Source: Candidatus Daviesbacteria bacterium
GTDB taxonomy: Bacteria; Patescibacteriota; Microgenomatia; Daviesbacterales; UBA10151
Assembly: GCA_016183225.1 (NCBI GenBank)
Contig: JACPEZ010000010.1
Span: 1 to 30,031 of the forward strand
Reading direction: 5' to 3'
DNA: 30,031 bases
The notes under the pieces are model-generated. The model ran no database searches. It worked only from the letters and a program-made list of their open reading frames with translations, and had not been told where the DNA came from. Within the stretch, counting starts at the first letter, position 1; each line of letters opens with the position of its first letter. Shown here piece by piece: positions 6,417 through 15,471 of this stretch. A program made the translations under genes and the position numbers.

Positions 6417-7481
6417 ATGAAAATAATTACACGGGATGACATATTAAAAAAATATAAACCCCTGATTATTGCCGGACCTTGCGCCGTGGAGGTGAGGGAA
6501 CAACTTAGAACCATTGCTAAGGCTCTAAATGAGATGGGGGTTAAAATTCTGCGCTGCCAACTGTTCAAACCCCGAACCGACCCCGACAGCTTCCAGGGGA
6601 TCGGCCTGAAAGGACTGCCCTGGATCAGGGAGGTCAAGAAAGAATTTAGCATGCTCGTGGCCATGGAAATTACGGACAAGGATCAGATTAAACCTACCAA
6701 GGGCATAGTTGATATTCTGTGGGTGGGAGCCAGAAATATGCAAAATTATGAACTGCTTAAAGCCATCGGTCAAGATGAGCGCCCGGTGATATTAAAAAGA
6801 GGGCTAATAGCAACAGTTGATGAATGGGTTAAAGCCGGCAAATACATTGGTCTGGACAGAGTTATATTTTGCGAAAGAGGTATCCGATCCGGCGCCGATT
6901 CCATGAGATTTACCCTGGATTTAAATGGAGCTCTGGTCGCCAAATTCGATCATCAAATGCCGGTCATTATTGATCCTTCTCATACTGCCGGCAGATCGGA
7001 TCTGGTACCATACCTGGCGTACGCCGGAATGGCTGCCGGCATGGATGGCATAGTGGTTGAGGTACACAATCAACCGGAAAAGGCTCTGTCCGATGCTTCC
7101 CAGCAAATTACTCCGGAAGTTTTTAAGAAGGTTTTAAACGAAGTGAATACGCTTTATAAACTAAGGCGTCAAAAAGAAGCTCCTTCTGCTATCCCGGCAT
7201 TTTCCGTTCAGGAAGCTCATTTGAAAAAGAAACATCCTCTGAAAACACTTTTGTTTTTGGCTGTCAAAAACAGGGTGGGCATCTTAAAAGACATCCTGAC
7301 GGTCTTTGCGGATTTCGATATTAATTTAAGCAAACTTGAATCCCACCCCGGTGATAGCAAGAACTGGGATTATTATTTTGAAGTCGAGGTCGAGTGCGAA
7401 GCTACGGAACCGCGCCTGATTCAAGCCCTCAAGATCCTTAAGGAGCTGTGTCAGCAGATTAAAATTATAGGAGAAAACTGA
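6417..7481 (+). CDS. DAHP synthase with C-terminal ACT domain
   Basis: 3-Deoxy-7-phosphoheptulonate synthase, the first step of the shikimate pathway (PEP + erythrose-4-phosphate). Residues 1-260 form the type I-beta (KDO8P-synthase-like) barrel: AGPC 19-22, KPRT 51-54, WVGARNMQN 102-110, LKRG 126-129, DPSHTAGR 186-193 and EVHNQP 215-220. Residues about 272-350 are an ACT domain with the Phe-sensing pattern LESHP (317-321, equivalent to ESRP of prephenate dehydratase). Related enzymes usually carry an N-terminal ACT-like or chorismate mutase domain, so this C-terminal PheA-type ACT is unusual. It suggests feedback inhibition by Phe and/or Tyr. Start ATG 6417 directly follows the terminator; an upstream TTG frame reads through the attenuator and is rejected. 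aroB follows with a TGATG overlap. Confidence 0.93.
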   Translation: MKIITRDDILKKYKPLIIAGPCAVEVREQLRTIAKALNEMGVKILRCQLFKPRTDPDSFQGIGLKGLPWIREVKKEFSMLVAMEITDKDQIKPTKGIVDILWVGARNMQNYELLKAIGQDERPVILKRGLIATVDEWVKAGKYIGLDRVIFCERGIRSGADSMRFTLDLNGALVAKFDHQMPVIIDPSHTAGRSDLVPYLAYAGMAAGMDGIVVEVHNQPEKALSDASQQITPEVFKKVLNEVNTLYKLRRQKEAPSAIPAFSVQEAHLKKKHPLKTLLFLAVKNRVGILKDILTVFADFDINLSKLESHPGDSKNWDYYFEVEVECEATEPRLIQALKILKELCQQIKIIGEN

Positions 7482-8509
7482 TGGATGAAATCCATATCGG
7501 TTCAGGAATTATCCATAAAATCTCCCGACTAATCGTTGTCAGGCAACAAGGCAGCATTGCCCTTATTACTGATCAGGCCGTTGAAAAACTGTTGCGAGCA
7601 AAAATAGCCAAAATCTTACCTGAAAAGTTAGTAAAAATTGTTCTACCGAAGGGCGAACAAACGAAAAATATTGAAACAGTTCAAAGAATTTGGCAGAAAC
7701 TTCTTGAAAACGGTTGCGATCGGCAAACTTTAGTGATTAATTTGGGGGGTGGCGTCATTTCAGATGTGGGAGGGTTTGCAGCCTCAACATATATGCGCGG
7801 TATCAACTTCATTAATGTTCCCACCACCCTGTTGGCCCAGGTAGACGCCTCGGTGGGCGGCAAAACCGGCATTAATTTTGCCGGAGTTAAAAATTTAATC
7901 GGCATCTTTAATCAACCTCTGGCAATTTTTTGTGACATTAATTTTTTATCAACCTTGCCGGACAGGGAATTTACCGAAGGATTCACAGAAGCAATAAAAC
8001 ATGGGATTATTGCCGACAAAGCTTATTTTGATTTTGTAACTGCCAAAAAACCCAAAGATTTTAATAAAAAAGAATTAGAAGAAATAGTTGTGGGATCAGT
8101 TAACATTAAAGCCGGCATTGTCAAGGGTGACGAAAAAGATGCCGGTAAAAGAAAGATCTTGAATTTCGGCCATACCATTGGGCATGCCGTCGAGGCCTTA
8201 AGCCAGGAAACAGACAAACCGCTTTTACACGGAGAGGCCATCAGCATCGGCATGGCGATAGAAGCTAAAATTTCCCAATTATTAGGACTAATATCAAAAG
8301 AGGAAGTTAATAGAATTAAAAAAGCTCTAGATAATGCCGGATTGCCTCTCCAAATGCCGGATTTTCCCACCGAGGCAATTTTAACAAAAATTAAATCGGA
8401 CAAAAAAAGCGAAGAAGGAAAAATTAACTGGACATTAGTCACAGGTATTGGCAAGGCAATAATTAATCAGCAGGTAGACAATCAAATCCTCAAGAAAGCC
8501 CTAATATGA
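7481..8509 (+). CDS. aroB: 3-Dehydroquinate synthase
   Basis: NAD- and metal-dependent cyclisation of DAHP to 3-dehydroquinate. 342 residues, normal length. Visible are the NAD-binding and active-site stretch INLGGGVISDVGGF (about 86-99), VPTTLLAQVDASVGGKTGIN (113-132), and the metal ligands in EAIKHGI (E170), FGHTIGH (H231/H235 region) and LLHGEA (H250). The start ATG overlaps the previous stop by one base (TGATG). A Shine-Dalgarno AGGAG lies at 7470-7474, so translation is coupled and SD-assisted. Confidence 0.97.
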   Translation: MDEIHIGSGIIHKISRLIVVRQQGSIALITDQAVEKLLRAKIAKILPEKLVKIVLPKGEQTKNIETVQRIWQKLLENGCDRQTLVINLGGGVISDVGGFAASTYMRGINFINVPTTLLAQVDASVGGKTGINFAGVKNLIGIFNQPLAIFCDINFLSTLPDREFTEGFTEAIKHGIIADKAYFDFVTAKKPKDFNKKELEEIVVGSVNIKAGIVKGDEKDAGKRKILNFGHTIGHAVEALSQETDKPLLHGEAISIGMAIEAKISQLLGLISKEEVNRIKKALDNAGLPLQMPDFPTEAILTKIKSDKKSEEGKINWTLVTGIGKAIINQQVDNQILKKALI

Positions 8510-9687
8510 AATTTAAGATCAATACCCCCGGCTCCAAAAGTTATACCAACAGGGCGCTTTTTATTACTTCTATGTGCGCATCAAAAGTCAAAATCAAAAA
8601 TGCTTTAATTTCCGACGACACCAAAGCCATGACGCGGTGTTTGAAGATTTTGAAAACCAAACGCGCCAAGTATAATTTAAACGCCCGTCTGTCGGGAACC
8701 ACCATCAGATTTATTTTAGCGCTAGCCTGTTTAATGCCGGGAGAAAAAATAATATATGGCGAAGAAAGTTTAAACAAACGCCCGGTTAAGGATCTTGTTG
8801 AAAGCTTAAGGCAACTGGGAGCGAAAATTGAATATCAAAATCGCGCGGGTTATCCTCCGTTAAAAATCACCTCTTCCATACTCTACCCGGGAACAATCAA
8901 AATGAAGGGAGATATCAGCAGTCAATATATCTCCGCTCTGTTAATGATTGCTCCTCTTGTAGGACAGGTGAGTATTAAAGTGACAGGAGATCAAGTTTCC
9001 AAGCCCTACATTGATATGACCATTGACACCATGGAAAAATTTGGGGTAAAAGTTATTAATAATCATTACCATCAATACTTTATTCCCGATAATCAATCGT
9101 ACTTTGCCAAAGAGTATTCTGTTGAAGGAGATTTTTCGTCTGCCGGCTACTTTTTTGCCATTGCCGCGCTGACAAAATCAACTATCACATTAAAAAATCT
9201 AAATCCGCTCTCAAAACAGGCGGATGTAAAATTTCTGAAAATCCTGGAGGATATGGGAAATAAAATTATCAGGGGAAAAAATCAAATTACAATTTATGGA
9301 CGGGGTGTAAAACCGGTTGTTGTTGACATGCAAGATTGCCCGGATCAAGTACAAACATTGTCTGTGCTTGCCGGCTTTGCCCAAGGCAAAACACTCATTA
9401 AAGGAATTAAATCACTTAGAATAAAAGAAACAGATAGAGTAAAGGCCTTGCAAAATGAACTTAAAAAAATGGGTGTCAAAACCATTATCACTCAAAATAC
9501 CATGACAATTTTTGGGGGTAATCCACATGGCGCCATCATTGAAACTTACAATGATCACCGCATGGCCATGGCCTTTGCCGTAGCCGCCTGCAAAATATCG
9601 GGAGTGGTGATTAAAAATCCCGAAGTAGTCTCAAAAACTTTTCCTACATTCTGGGATGAACTTAGGAAAATAAATAAAACTATATGA
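8506..9687 (+). CDS. aroA: 3-Phosphoshikimate 1-carboxyvinyltransferase (EPSP synthase)
   Basis: Joins PEP to shikimate-3-phosphate. 393 residues, somewhat shorter than the usual 420-450. Motifs: PGSKSYTNRAL (8-18), LSGTTIRF (62-69, in place of the common GNAGTAMRF), RPVKDL (92-97), SSQYISALLMIAP (138-150), the catalytic Asp region DMQDCPDQ (274-281), IKETDRV (306-312) and NDHRMAMAFAV (349-359). It overlaps aroB and the next gene by ATGA, so it is translated by coupling. The changed NAGT loop is a lineage variation; all other active-site elements are present, so activity is expected. Confidence 0.96.
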   Translation: MKFKINTPGSKSYTNRALFITSMCASKVKIKNALISDDTKAMTRCLKILKTKRAKYNLNARLSGTTIRFILALACLMPGEKIIYGEESLNKRPVKDLVESLRQLGAKIEYQNRAGYPPLKITSSILYPGTIKMKGDISSQYISALLMIAPLVGQVSIKVTGDQVSKPYIDMTIDTMEKFGVKVINNHYHQYFIPDNQSYFAKEYSVEGDFSSAGYFFAIAALTKSTITLKNLNPLSKQADVKFLKILEDMGNKIIRGKNQITIYGRGVKPVVVDMQDCPDQVQTLSVLAGFAQGKTLIKGIKSLRIKETDRVKALQNELKKMGVKTIITQNTMTIFGGNPHGAIIETYNDHRMAMAFAVAACKISGVVIKNPEVVSKTFPTFWDELRKINKTI

Positions 9688-11078
9688 AAGTTAATTACTG
9701 TTTACCAATTATTAAATCAAAAATAGATGGGGTTCTGAAGATGATTTCCCAAAATCAGGATTATGATTGTTTTGAAATCTGGCTTGATCATATCAGAGAT
9801 CTCAATTTAGATTTTGTCAAAAAATATGAGGGAAAATTAATTTTGCGAAGCAGAAGAAAAAATTTAAAGAAAATTATCGATTCTAAAGTTAGCTCTTCAT
9901 GTTTTTTTGATTTGGATATCTCTCAAAAAAAACATTTTAAAGCAAGTAGATTGATTCTTTCTTATCATAACTACAGAGAAACTCCTTCTGATGAAAAATT
10001 GCAGGAGATTGTTAAAAAAATGTTACAACAGCGAGCAGCCATTTATAAAATCTCCACATTTTGCAAAAGCGACAACGATGCTTTGCGTCTTTTAGATCTG
10101 CTCGCCGATTTGAAAGAGCAAGGACTAAAATGCATTGTTTTGGGAATGGGTCCAAAGGGAAAAGTTACGAGAATTGCCGGCTGTGTTTTGGGTAACGAAA
10201 TCACTTATGCTCCGGTTAGAGGCAGCCAAGCAAGCGCTCCGGGTCAACTGACTAAACCTAAATTAGAAAATATTTTAAAAAATATTAAAGTCTGCTATTT
10301 TGTGGCCGATCCAGTGAAACATTCCCTCTCCCCTCAAATGCATTATGCCGGCTACAAAGCCTTGGGGATAGAGAATGAGTTTATATTCTTGCGCCGGCGA
10401 ATTAAACCCGAGGATTTAAAAAAATTTGTGGAAGAAATAAAAAAAGATCCGCATTTTAAAGGAGCCAGTATCAGTGCCCCTCATAAGATTGCTATCATGA
10501 AATATCTTGATGAAATTGATAACGTTGCTAAAAAAATCGGCGCAGTCAATACCATTGTCAAAAGGGGCAAAAAATTAACAGGATATAATACTGACTGGCT
10601 TGGAGCAATCACGGCTTTGGAAGAAAAAATCAATGTTAAAAATAAAACAGTGGCTCTTATCGGGGCCGGAGGCGCTGCCAGAGCAATTGTTTACGGACTT
10701 GCTAAAAAAGGAGCAAGGGTTAAAATTTTTAACAGATCGCTGGAGCATGCAAAAAAGTTATCCGCGGATTTTGGCTGCGAGTATGATAGTTTAGATAATT
10801 TGAGAAAAATACAAAAAATGGACATCATTATTAACACTACATCCGTCGGCATGAATAAAGATAAAAGCCTTATTGACAAAAAATACATTAATCAAAAACA
10901 GCTGGTTTTTGATACTGTGTATACACCTTCGGAGACAAAATTAATCAAAGATGCCAAGCAAAAAAAAGCGCAGGTAATTTTAGGAATAAACATGCTACTG
11001 TACCAGGGAATAGCCCAGTTTGAACTTTTAACCGGCAGGAAAGCTCCGTTTGAGGCCATGAGAAAGGCTTTGATATGA
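9684..11078 (+). CDS. Fused 3-dehydroquinate dehydratase (type I) and shikimate dehydrogenase
   Basis: A 464-residue bifunctional enzyme for steps 3 and 4 of the shikimate pathway. Residues 1-200 form the type I dehydratase barrel with catalytic His95 (SYHNY) and the Schiff-base Lys122 (YKIST), then MGPKGKVTRI (155-164) and APGQ (185-188). Residues about 203-464 form the shikimate dehydrogenase: SLSPQMH (214-220) for substrate, SAPHK with catalytic Lys258, NTDWLG (282-287), a GAGGAARA NADP loop (307-314) and NRS (330-332). The same domain order occurs in plant DHD-SDH and in some bacteria such as Chlamydiae. ATGA overlaps on both sides. Confidence 0.95.
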   Translation: MKVNYCLPIIKSKIDGVLKMISQNQDYDCFEIWLDHIRDLNLDFVKKYEGKLILRSRRKNLKKIIDSKVSSSCFFDLDISQKKHFKASRLILSYHNYRETPSDEKLQEIVKKMLQQRAAIYKISTFCKSDNDALRLLDLLADLKEQGLKCIVLGMGPKGKVTRIAGCVLGNEITYAPVRGSQASAPGQLTKPKLENILKNIKVCYFVADPVKHSLSPQMHYAGYKALGIENEFIFLRRRIKPEDLKKFVEEIKKDPHFKGASISAPHKIAIMKYLDEIDNVAKKIGAVNTIVKRGKKLTGYNTDWLGAITALEEKINVKNKTVALIGAGGAARAIVYGLAKKGARVKIFNRSLEHAKKLSADFGCEYDSLDNLRKIQKMDIIINTTSVGMNKDKSLIDKKYINQKQLVFDTVYTPSETKLIKDAKQKKAQVILGINMLLYQGIAQFELLTGRKAPFEAMRKALI

Positions 11079-11590
11079 AAATAGTTTTGATCGGATTTAT
11101 GGGGTCGGGAAAAACCACGGTGGCCAAACTACTGGCCAAAAAATTGCGCTTAAAAGCTATTGACATGGATGATCTGGCTTTAAAGAAATCCGGCAGAAAA
11201 AGCATTAATGAGATTTTTGAAAAAGACGGAGAAGAAAAATTCAGACAAATCGAGTATCAAGTGGCGCAAGATTTGGCAGATTGCAATGATGCGGTTATTT
11301 CAACCGGAGGAGGTGTAGTTGTGAATACACAGCTAATGAGTTATTTAACAAAAAATTCACTGGTTTTTTATTTAAAGGCCGATTTTGATAAACTTAAGAT
11401 ACGGGTGCGAATGAAAAAAATTATTCCGCCCTTATTTAAAAATGAGGCTTTAGCTAGAAACTTATATAAGACAAGACAACCTTTATATGAAAGTTATGCC
11501 AATATGAATATCTTGACGGATCGCAGAACTATTGAGATGGTAGCTACTGATATCACTGCCCATATAGGAGAAACTAATGGCAGGGAATAG
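11075..11590 (+). CDS. aroK: Shikimate kinase
   Basis: ATP-dependent phosphorylation of shikimate at the 3-hydroxyl. 171 residues, the normal size for AroK. P-loop GFMGSGKTT (7-15), shikimate-binding MDD (31-33) and STGGG (about 76-80), and the lid Arg region YKTRQPLYE (about 128-136). The start overlaps the preceding stop by ATGA; the 3' end overlaps aroC by 14 bp. Confidence 0.95.
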   Translation: MKIVLIGFMGSGKTTVAKLLAKKLRLKAIDMDDLALKKSGRKSINEIFEKDGEEKFRQIEYQVAQDLADCNDAVISTGGGVVVNTQLMSYLTKNSLVFYLKADFDKLKIRVRMKKIIPPLFKNEALARNLYKTRQPLYESYANMNILTDRRTIEMVATDITAHIGETNGRE

Positions 11591-12659
11591 TTTTGGACAA
11601 ATCTTTAGAATCACCACTTTTGGGGAATCCCACGGTCAAGGGGTGGGGGTGGTAGTTGACGGTTGCCCTCCCGGCATTGAAATAACAGCAGAAGAAATTC
11701 AAAAAGAGCTGGACAGAAGAAAACCGGGCCAGAGCAAGATCACTACTCCAAGGAAAGAAGCGGATTTAATCCATATCTTATCGGGCGTGTTTGAAGGTCA
11801 AACCACCGGCACTCCCATTGCCATGATTGCCTATAATCAGGAGTTTGAATCGGATGATTACTTAAACTTAAAAGATTTATACAGACCCTCGCATGCCGAT
11901 TTTACTTATGAGGCCAAATACGGCATCAGGGATTGGAGAGGTAGCGGGAGAGCCTCTGCCAGAGAAACTCTGGCCCGGGTGGCAGCCGGGGTATTGGCCA
12001 AAAAATACTTAAAACAAAGGGTAAATACAGAATTTATCTCCTATGTGGAGCAGGTGGGTAATATCAAAGCCAAAACAGATTTTGAAAAAGCGACTCTGGA
12101 GCAAGTAGAATCAAATATTATTCGCTGTCCTGATCAAAAAACGGCGGAAAAAATGATTGAACTGGTGGAAAAAATCAGAAGCGAAGGAGATTCAATCGGC
12201 GGTATCATCCGAGGAATGATTAAGAATGTCCCGGCCGGCTTGGGAGAACCGGTCTTTGATAAACTGCATGCCGATCTGGGCAAAGCCATGCTATCTATTA
12301 ATGCTGTTAAGGGTTTTGAAATAGGATCGGGTTTTGAAGGAAGCAAACTGCGGGGCAGTCAGCATAATGACGAACTCTACATACAAAACGGCCGCGTGAG
12401 AACCAAAACCAATCATGCGGGAGGAGTAGTAGGGGGAATTTCCAACGGCGAAACAATTTATTTTCGAGTGGCTTTTAAACCGGTCTCCACTATTAAAAAA
12501 CAGCAAAAAACTATCAGCAGAAAAAAACAGGCAGTCATCCTGGAAGCAGCCGGCAGACATGATGCATGTGTCCTGCCCCGGGCCGTTCCCATTGTTGATG
12601 CCATGGCCGCTTTGGTGATAATGGATCATTATCTCAAGCATAAAGCGCAAAATCTATGA
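11577..12659 (+). CDS. aroC: Chorismate synthase
   Basis: FMN-dependent trans-1,4 elimination of phosphate from EPSP to give chorismate. 360 residues, full length. Signatures: TTFGESHGQGVG near the N-terminus, the long RPSHADFTYEAKYGIRDWRG block followed by GSGRASARETLARVAAG, TNHAGGVVGGISNG, and RHDACVLPRAVPIVDAM near the end. The start ATG at 11577 lies within aroK (14-bp overlap). It overlaps chorismate mutase by ATGA. Confidence 0.98.
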   Translation: MAGNSFGQIFRITTFGESHGQGVGVVVDGCPPGIEITAEEIQKELDRRKPGQSKITTPRKEADLIHILSGVFEGQTTGTPIAMIAYNQEFESDDYLNLKDLYRPSHADFTYEAKYGIRDWRGSGRASARETLARVAAGVLAKKYLKQRVNTEFISYVEQVGNIKAKTDFEKATLEQVESNIIRCPDQKTAEKMIELVEKIRSEGDSIGGIIRGMIKNVPAGLGEPVFDKLHADLGKAMLSINAVKGFEIGSGFEGSKLRGSQHNDELYIQNGRVRTKTNHAGGVVGGISNGETIYFRVAFKPVSTIKKQQKTISRKKQAVILEAAGRHDACVLPRAVPIVDAMAALVIMDHYLKHKAQNL

Positions 12660-12931
12660 ATGCTAAACTGGAAAATTGGAGAAGACAAATTGATGCTGTT
12701 GATGAAAAAATCATCACTCTTTTGGCTAAGAGAATGAACCTGGCCAGAAAAATCGGCAAAATTAAAAAAAAGCAGCGCTTGCCGTTTATTGACAAAAAAA
12801 GACAGGAGAAAGTAGTCAAAACTGCATTAGCGAGAGCCGAATCACTCGGGCTTTCAAAAACATTCATCAAAAACTTATATACTCTTATTCATAAACATTC
12901 CATTAACATCCAAAAAAGGCCTTTAATATGA
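12656..12931 (+). CDS. Chorismate mutase, AroQ type
   Basis: A 91-residue all-helical enzyme converting chorismate to prephenate, the branch point toward Phe and Tyr. The pattern WRRQIDAVDEKIITLLAKRM (helix 1 with R and D) followed by ARKIGKIKK and the RQEKVVKTALARAESLGLS segment is typical of stand-alone AroQ. In many bacteria this domain is fused to PheA or TyrA; here it is separate although TyrA and PheA are fused to each other. ATGA overlaps on both sides. Confidence 0.92.
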   Translation: MNAKLENWRRQIDAVDEKIITLLAKRMNLARKIGKIKKKQRLPFIDKKRQEKVVKTALARAESLGLSKTFIKNLYTLIHKHSINIQKRPLI

Positions 12932-14049
12932 GCAAAATTCAAATTGCCAAAAGATTAAATAATTTTCAGGAATATGTTTTCTCCAAGCTGGAAAAGCAGA
13001 TGTCCGATAATATCTTAAACTTTGGTCAGGGCAACCCCGATATTCTTCCTTACGCTCCCTATATAGATAAATTTATTGAATTTATAAAAGATAAAAAAGC
13101 GCATTTGTATCCCGGTTTTACAGTAAACAAAGAATTTGAAACCGCGCTCATCCAATGGTACAAACAAAGATTCGCTGTTTCCCTGGAAGATCAAGAACTC
13201 TATCCCTTACTGGGAGCAAAAGACGGCGTCAGTCACCTGCCTCTGGCTCTGCTTGATGAGAAAGACGAGGTACTGGTCCCCAATCCGGGATACCCGGCTT
13301 TTTCAGATCCTGCTTTAATGATCGGCGCCAGACCGATATATTATGATCTTTTGCAGAAAAATGATTTTAAAATTTCCCTTAAAGAACTTAAGAAGAAAGT
13401 CACCCCAAAAACCAAATTTATCTGGGTCAATTTTCCCTCCAATCCCACCGGGCAGGTTGCCACCATTGATGAATTGAAACAAATCGTGGCCTTTGCCAAA
13501 AAAAATAACCTGCTGATTGTTTATGATAATGCCTACTCCGAAATAACCTTTGACGGATTTATCGCGCCCAGCATCCTGCAGATCTCTGGAGCAAAGGAAA
13601 TAGCTGTTGAACTTGGATCCTTTTCCAAAACTTTTTCTTTTGCCGGATTTCGCATGGGGTGGATCGTTGGAAACAGGGAAATCATTGCTGCTTTGGCAAA
13701 AGTTAAATCGCAGATGGATTCCGGCCTGTCTACCCCTTTACAAAGATTGGGAGCTTTTGCCTTAACTCATTTTGACAGAAAGTGGTATCAGAAGATGATT
13801 AAAAGTTACAAAAGCCGGAGAGATATAATTGCCAAATACCTAAATTCTTTGGGTCTTCGGTTCTCCCTACCCAAAGGCGCTTTATATATTTGGGCAAAAA
13901 TCCCCCAATCTGCTAAAAACTCGGAGGATTATTGCATGAAGCTTTTGGAAAAAAAACAAATACTGCTCACGCCGGGATCTTTCTTTGGCAAAAACGGGCA
14001 ACGCTTTGTCAGAGTCAGCATCTGCGTAAATATTGACAGGCTCTTATGA
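12928..14049 (+). CDS. PLP-dependent class I/II aminotransferase, probably aromatic
   Basis: 373 residues, fold type I. Visible: GQGNP near residue 34, SNPTG (171-175), the PLP-ring Asp in YDNAYSE (D200, Y203), and the Schiff-base Lys234 in GSFSKTFSFAGFRMGW. The sequence resembles the aspartate/LL-diaminopimelate aminotransferase group, so substrate cannot be fixed from motifs. Its place between chorismate mutase and TyrA-PheA argues that it transaminates phenylpyruvate and 4-hydroxyphenylpyruvate, or prephenate. ATGA overlaps at both ends. Confidence 0.88.
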   Translation: MSKIQIAKRLNNFQEYVFSKLEKQMSDNILNFGQGNPDILPYAPYIDKFIEFIKDKKAHLYPGFTVNKEFETALIQWYKQRFAVSLEDQELYPLLGAKDGVSHLPLALLDEKDEVLVPNPGYPAFSDPALMIGARPIYYDLLQKNDFKISLKELKKKVTPKTKFIWVNFPSNPTGQVATIDELKQIVAFAKKNNLLIVYDNAYSEITFDGFIAPSILQISGAKEIAVELGSFSKTFSFAGFRMGWIVGNREIIAALAKVKSQMDSGLSTPLQRLGAFALTHFDRKWYQKMIKSYKSRRDIIAKYLNSLGLRFSLPKGALYIWAKIPQSAKNSEDYCMKLLEKKQILLTPGSFFGKNGQRFVRVSICVNIDRLL

Positions 14050-15335
14050 AAAAAGTTAGCATTGTCGGCTTTGGCCGTTTCGGCAAAACACTTTATCGTC
14101 TCATTAAAGATGATTTTATTGTTAGTGTTTATGAAAAAGGAGACCCTGTAGAGAAGATTTATAACAGTGAGGTTATTTTTTATTGTGTGCCAATCAGCTC
14201 TTTTGAAAACGTCATTGCTTCTCACAAAAAGTACTTTCAAAAAAAACACATTTTGATTGATGTGCTTTCGGTAAAAATGTATCCGGCCAAAGTTTTTAAA
14301 AAATATTTAACCGATACCAATACACAAGCGCTCCTAACACATCCCATGTTTGGGCCGGACAGCAGCAAAGAAGGTTTTGCGGGACTGCCTTTAATCATGG
14401 ATAAATTTATGACCGATGAGAAAACTTATCAATTCTTTAAAGCATATTTTAAAGATAAGGGGCTAAATATTATAGAGATGTCTGCACAAGCACATGATAA
14501 AATGGCTGCCAGCTCCCAAGGCTTAACCCATTTTATAGGCAGACTCCTTGATGAATATGGTTTTAAAAAAACATTCATAGACTCACTCGGAGCAAAAAAA
14601 TTGCTGGAAGTGATGGATCAAACATGTAATGACACATGGCAGTTATTTTTGGACTTGCAAAATTATAATCCCTACACCCCTAAGATGCGCCTTAAATTAA
14701 GTAAAGCCTATGACAGATTATACGCTAAATTGCTGCCGGAAAGAGTTAATCCCGAGTTTTTGATTTTTGGCATCCAAGGAGGAAAAGGCAGTTTCAATGA
14801 AGAGGCCCTGCAAGCTTATGTTAAAAAAAACGGCATTAGAAAATATAAAGTGAAATATCTTTATACTGCCGAAAATGTTTTAAATGCTTTGCAAAAAGGG
14901 ACGATTGACAGGGGACAATTTGCCATCCAGAATTCGGTTGGAGGTATTGTTGAGGAAACTCTGCAGGCAATAGCCAAGTATAAATTTAAAATTGTGGAGG
15001 AGTTTGCCGTAAAAATTTCACATGCTTTAATGATCAGAAAAGATGCCGAACTGTCCAATATTACCACTATCATGACCCATCCTCAAGTACTGGCCCAGTG
15101 CAAACAAACGCTTTTAAGAAAATATCCAAATCTCAAACAAGTTTCCGGTGAAAAAGAATTAATTGACCAGTCCATGGTGGCCAGACTTCTGTCTCAAAAA
15201 AAATTACCAAAACATGTAGCAACTATGGGAAGTAAAATCATTGCCGAAATTTACAATCTGCAGATTATTGAAGACAATTTGCAGGATGCCAGGGAAAATT
15301 ATACCAGTTTTTTACAGATTACCCGCTTGACTTGA
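14046..15335 (+). CDS. Fused prephenate dehydrogenase (TyrA) and prephenate dehydratase (PheA), no ACT domain
   Basis: A 429-residue bifunctional protein. Residues 1-245 form the TyrA part: NAD loop GFGRFG (8-13), LLTHPMFGP with His99, and AHDKMAASSQGLTHFIGR (130-146). Residues about 248-429 form the prephenate dehydratase part: FGIQGGKGSFNEEAL, AIQNSVGGIVEETLQA, THPQVLAQC, and the end IIEDNLQDARENYTSFLQIT, holding the Thr of the TRF-type motif (here TSF). The ENS signature reads QNS, an odd change at a conserved Glu. The protein stops exactly where the usual ACT domain would begin. Such a direct TyrA-PheA fusion without AroQ between is rare; Archaeoglobus has TyrA-AroQ-PheA. The next promoter's -35 overlaps its stop codon. 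Confidence 0.9.
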   Translation: MKKVSIVGFGRFGKTLYRLIKDDFIVSVYEKGDPVEKIYNSEVIFYCVPISSFENVIASHKKYFQKKHILIDVLSVKMYPAKVFKKYLTDTNTQALLTHPMFGPDSSKEGFAGLPLIMDKFMTDEKTYQFFKAYFKDKGLNIIEMSAQAHDKMAASSQGLTHFIGRLLDEYGFKKTFIDSLGAKKLLEVMDQTCNDTWQLFLDLQNYNPYTPKMRLKLSKAYDRLYAKLLPERVNPEFLIFGIQGGKGSFNEEALQAYVKKNGIRKYKVKYLYTAENVLNALQKGTIDRGQFAIQNSVGGIVEETLQAIAKYKFKIVEEFAVKISHALMIRKDAELSNITTIMTHPQVLAQCKQTLLRKYPNLKQVSGEKELIDQSMVARLLSQKKLPKHVATMGSKIIAEIYNLQIIEDNLQDARENYTSFLQITRLT

Positions 15336-15359
15336 CAAATAGCCAGGATATGGTATGAT
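15332..15359 (+). promoter_or_regulatory. Promoter of the small-protein unit (leader 2)
   Basis: TTGACA (15332-15337), 16-bp spacer, TATGAT (15354-15359) with an extended TG at 15351-15352. The leader ATG is 10 nt downstream of the -10, so the 5' UTR should be only a few nt. The -35 overlaps the stop codon of tyrA-pheA. Confidence 0.8.
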
Positions 15360-15369
15360 ATTAATATAA

Positions 15370-15471
15370 ATGTCAAAAGTTGAAAGTTTGGATTTAAAAA
15401 GAGTTGAAATTTTACTTAGCCTCCTCATTTTGGTGGTCCTTGGTGCCATCACCTTGGGAGGTCTTTTTAGG
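15370..15471 (+). CDS. Attenuation leader peptide of the small-protein unit (possibly frameshifted)
   Basis: A 33-codon ORF in the same position as the other leaders, beginning MSKVESLDLKRVEILLS and ending HLGRSF, stop TAG at 15469-15471. It has the same length and the same MSK...E.LL...LGRSF frame as the leuA leader, so the two are paralogues. In this frame the middle reads PPHFGGPWCHH, which gives no clear amino-acid theme (three His, three Pro). The +1 frame over the same bases reads LLILVVLGAITL. Either the leader senses something else, or one base has been gained in the CCC run at 15420-15422. Confidence 0.65.
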
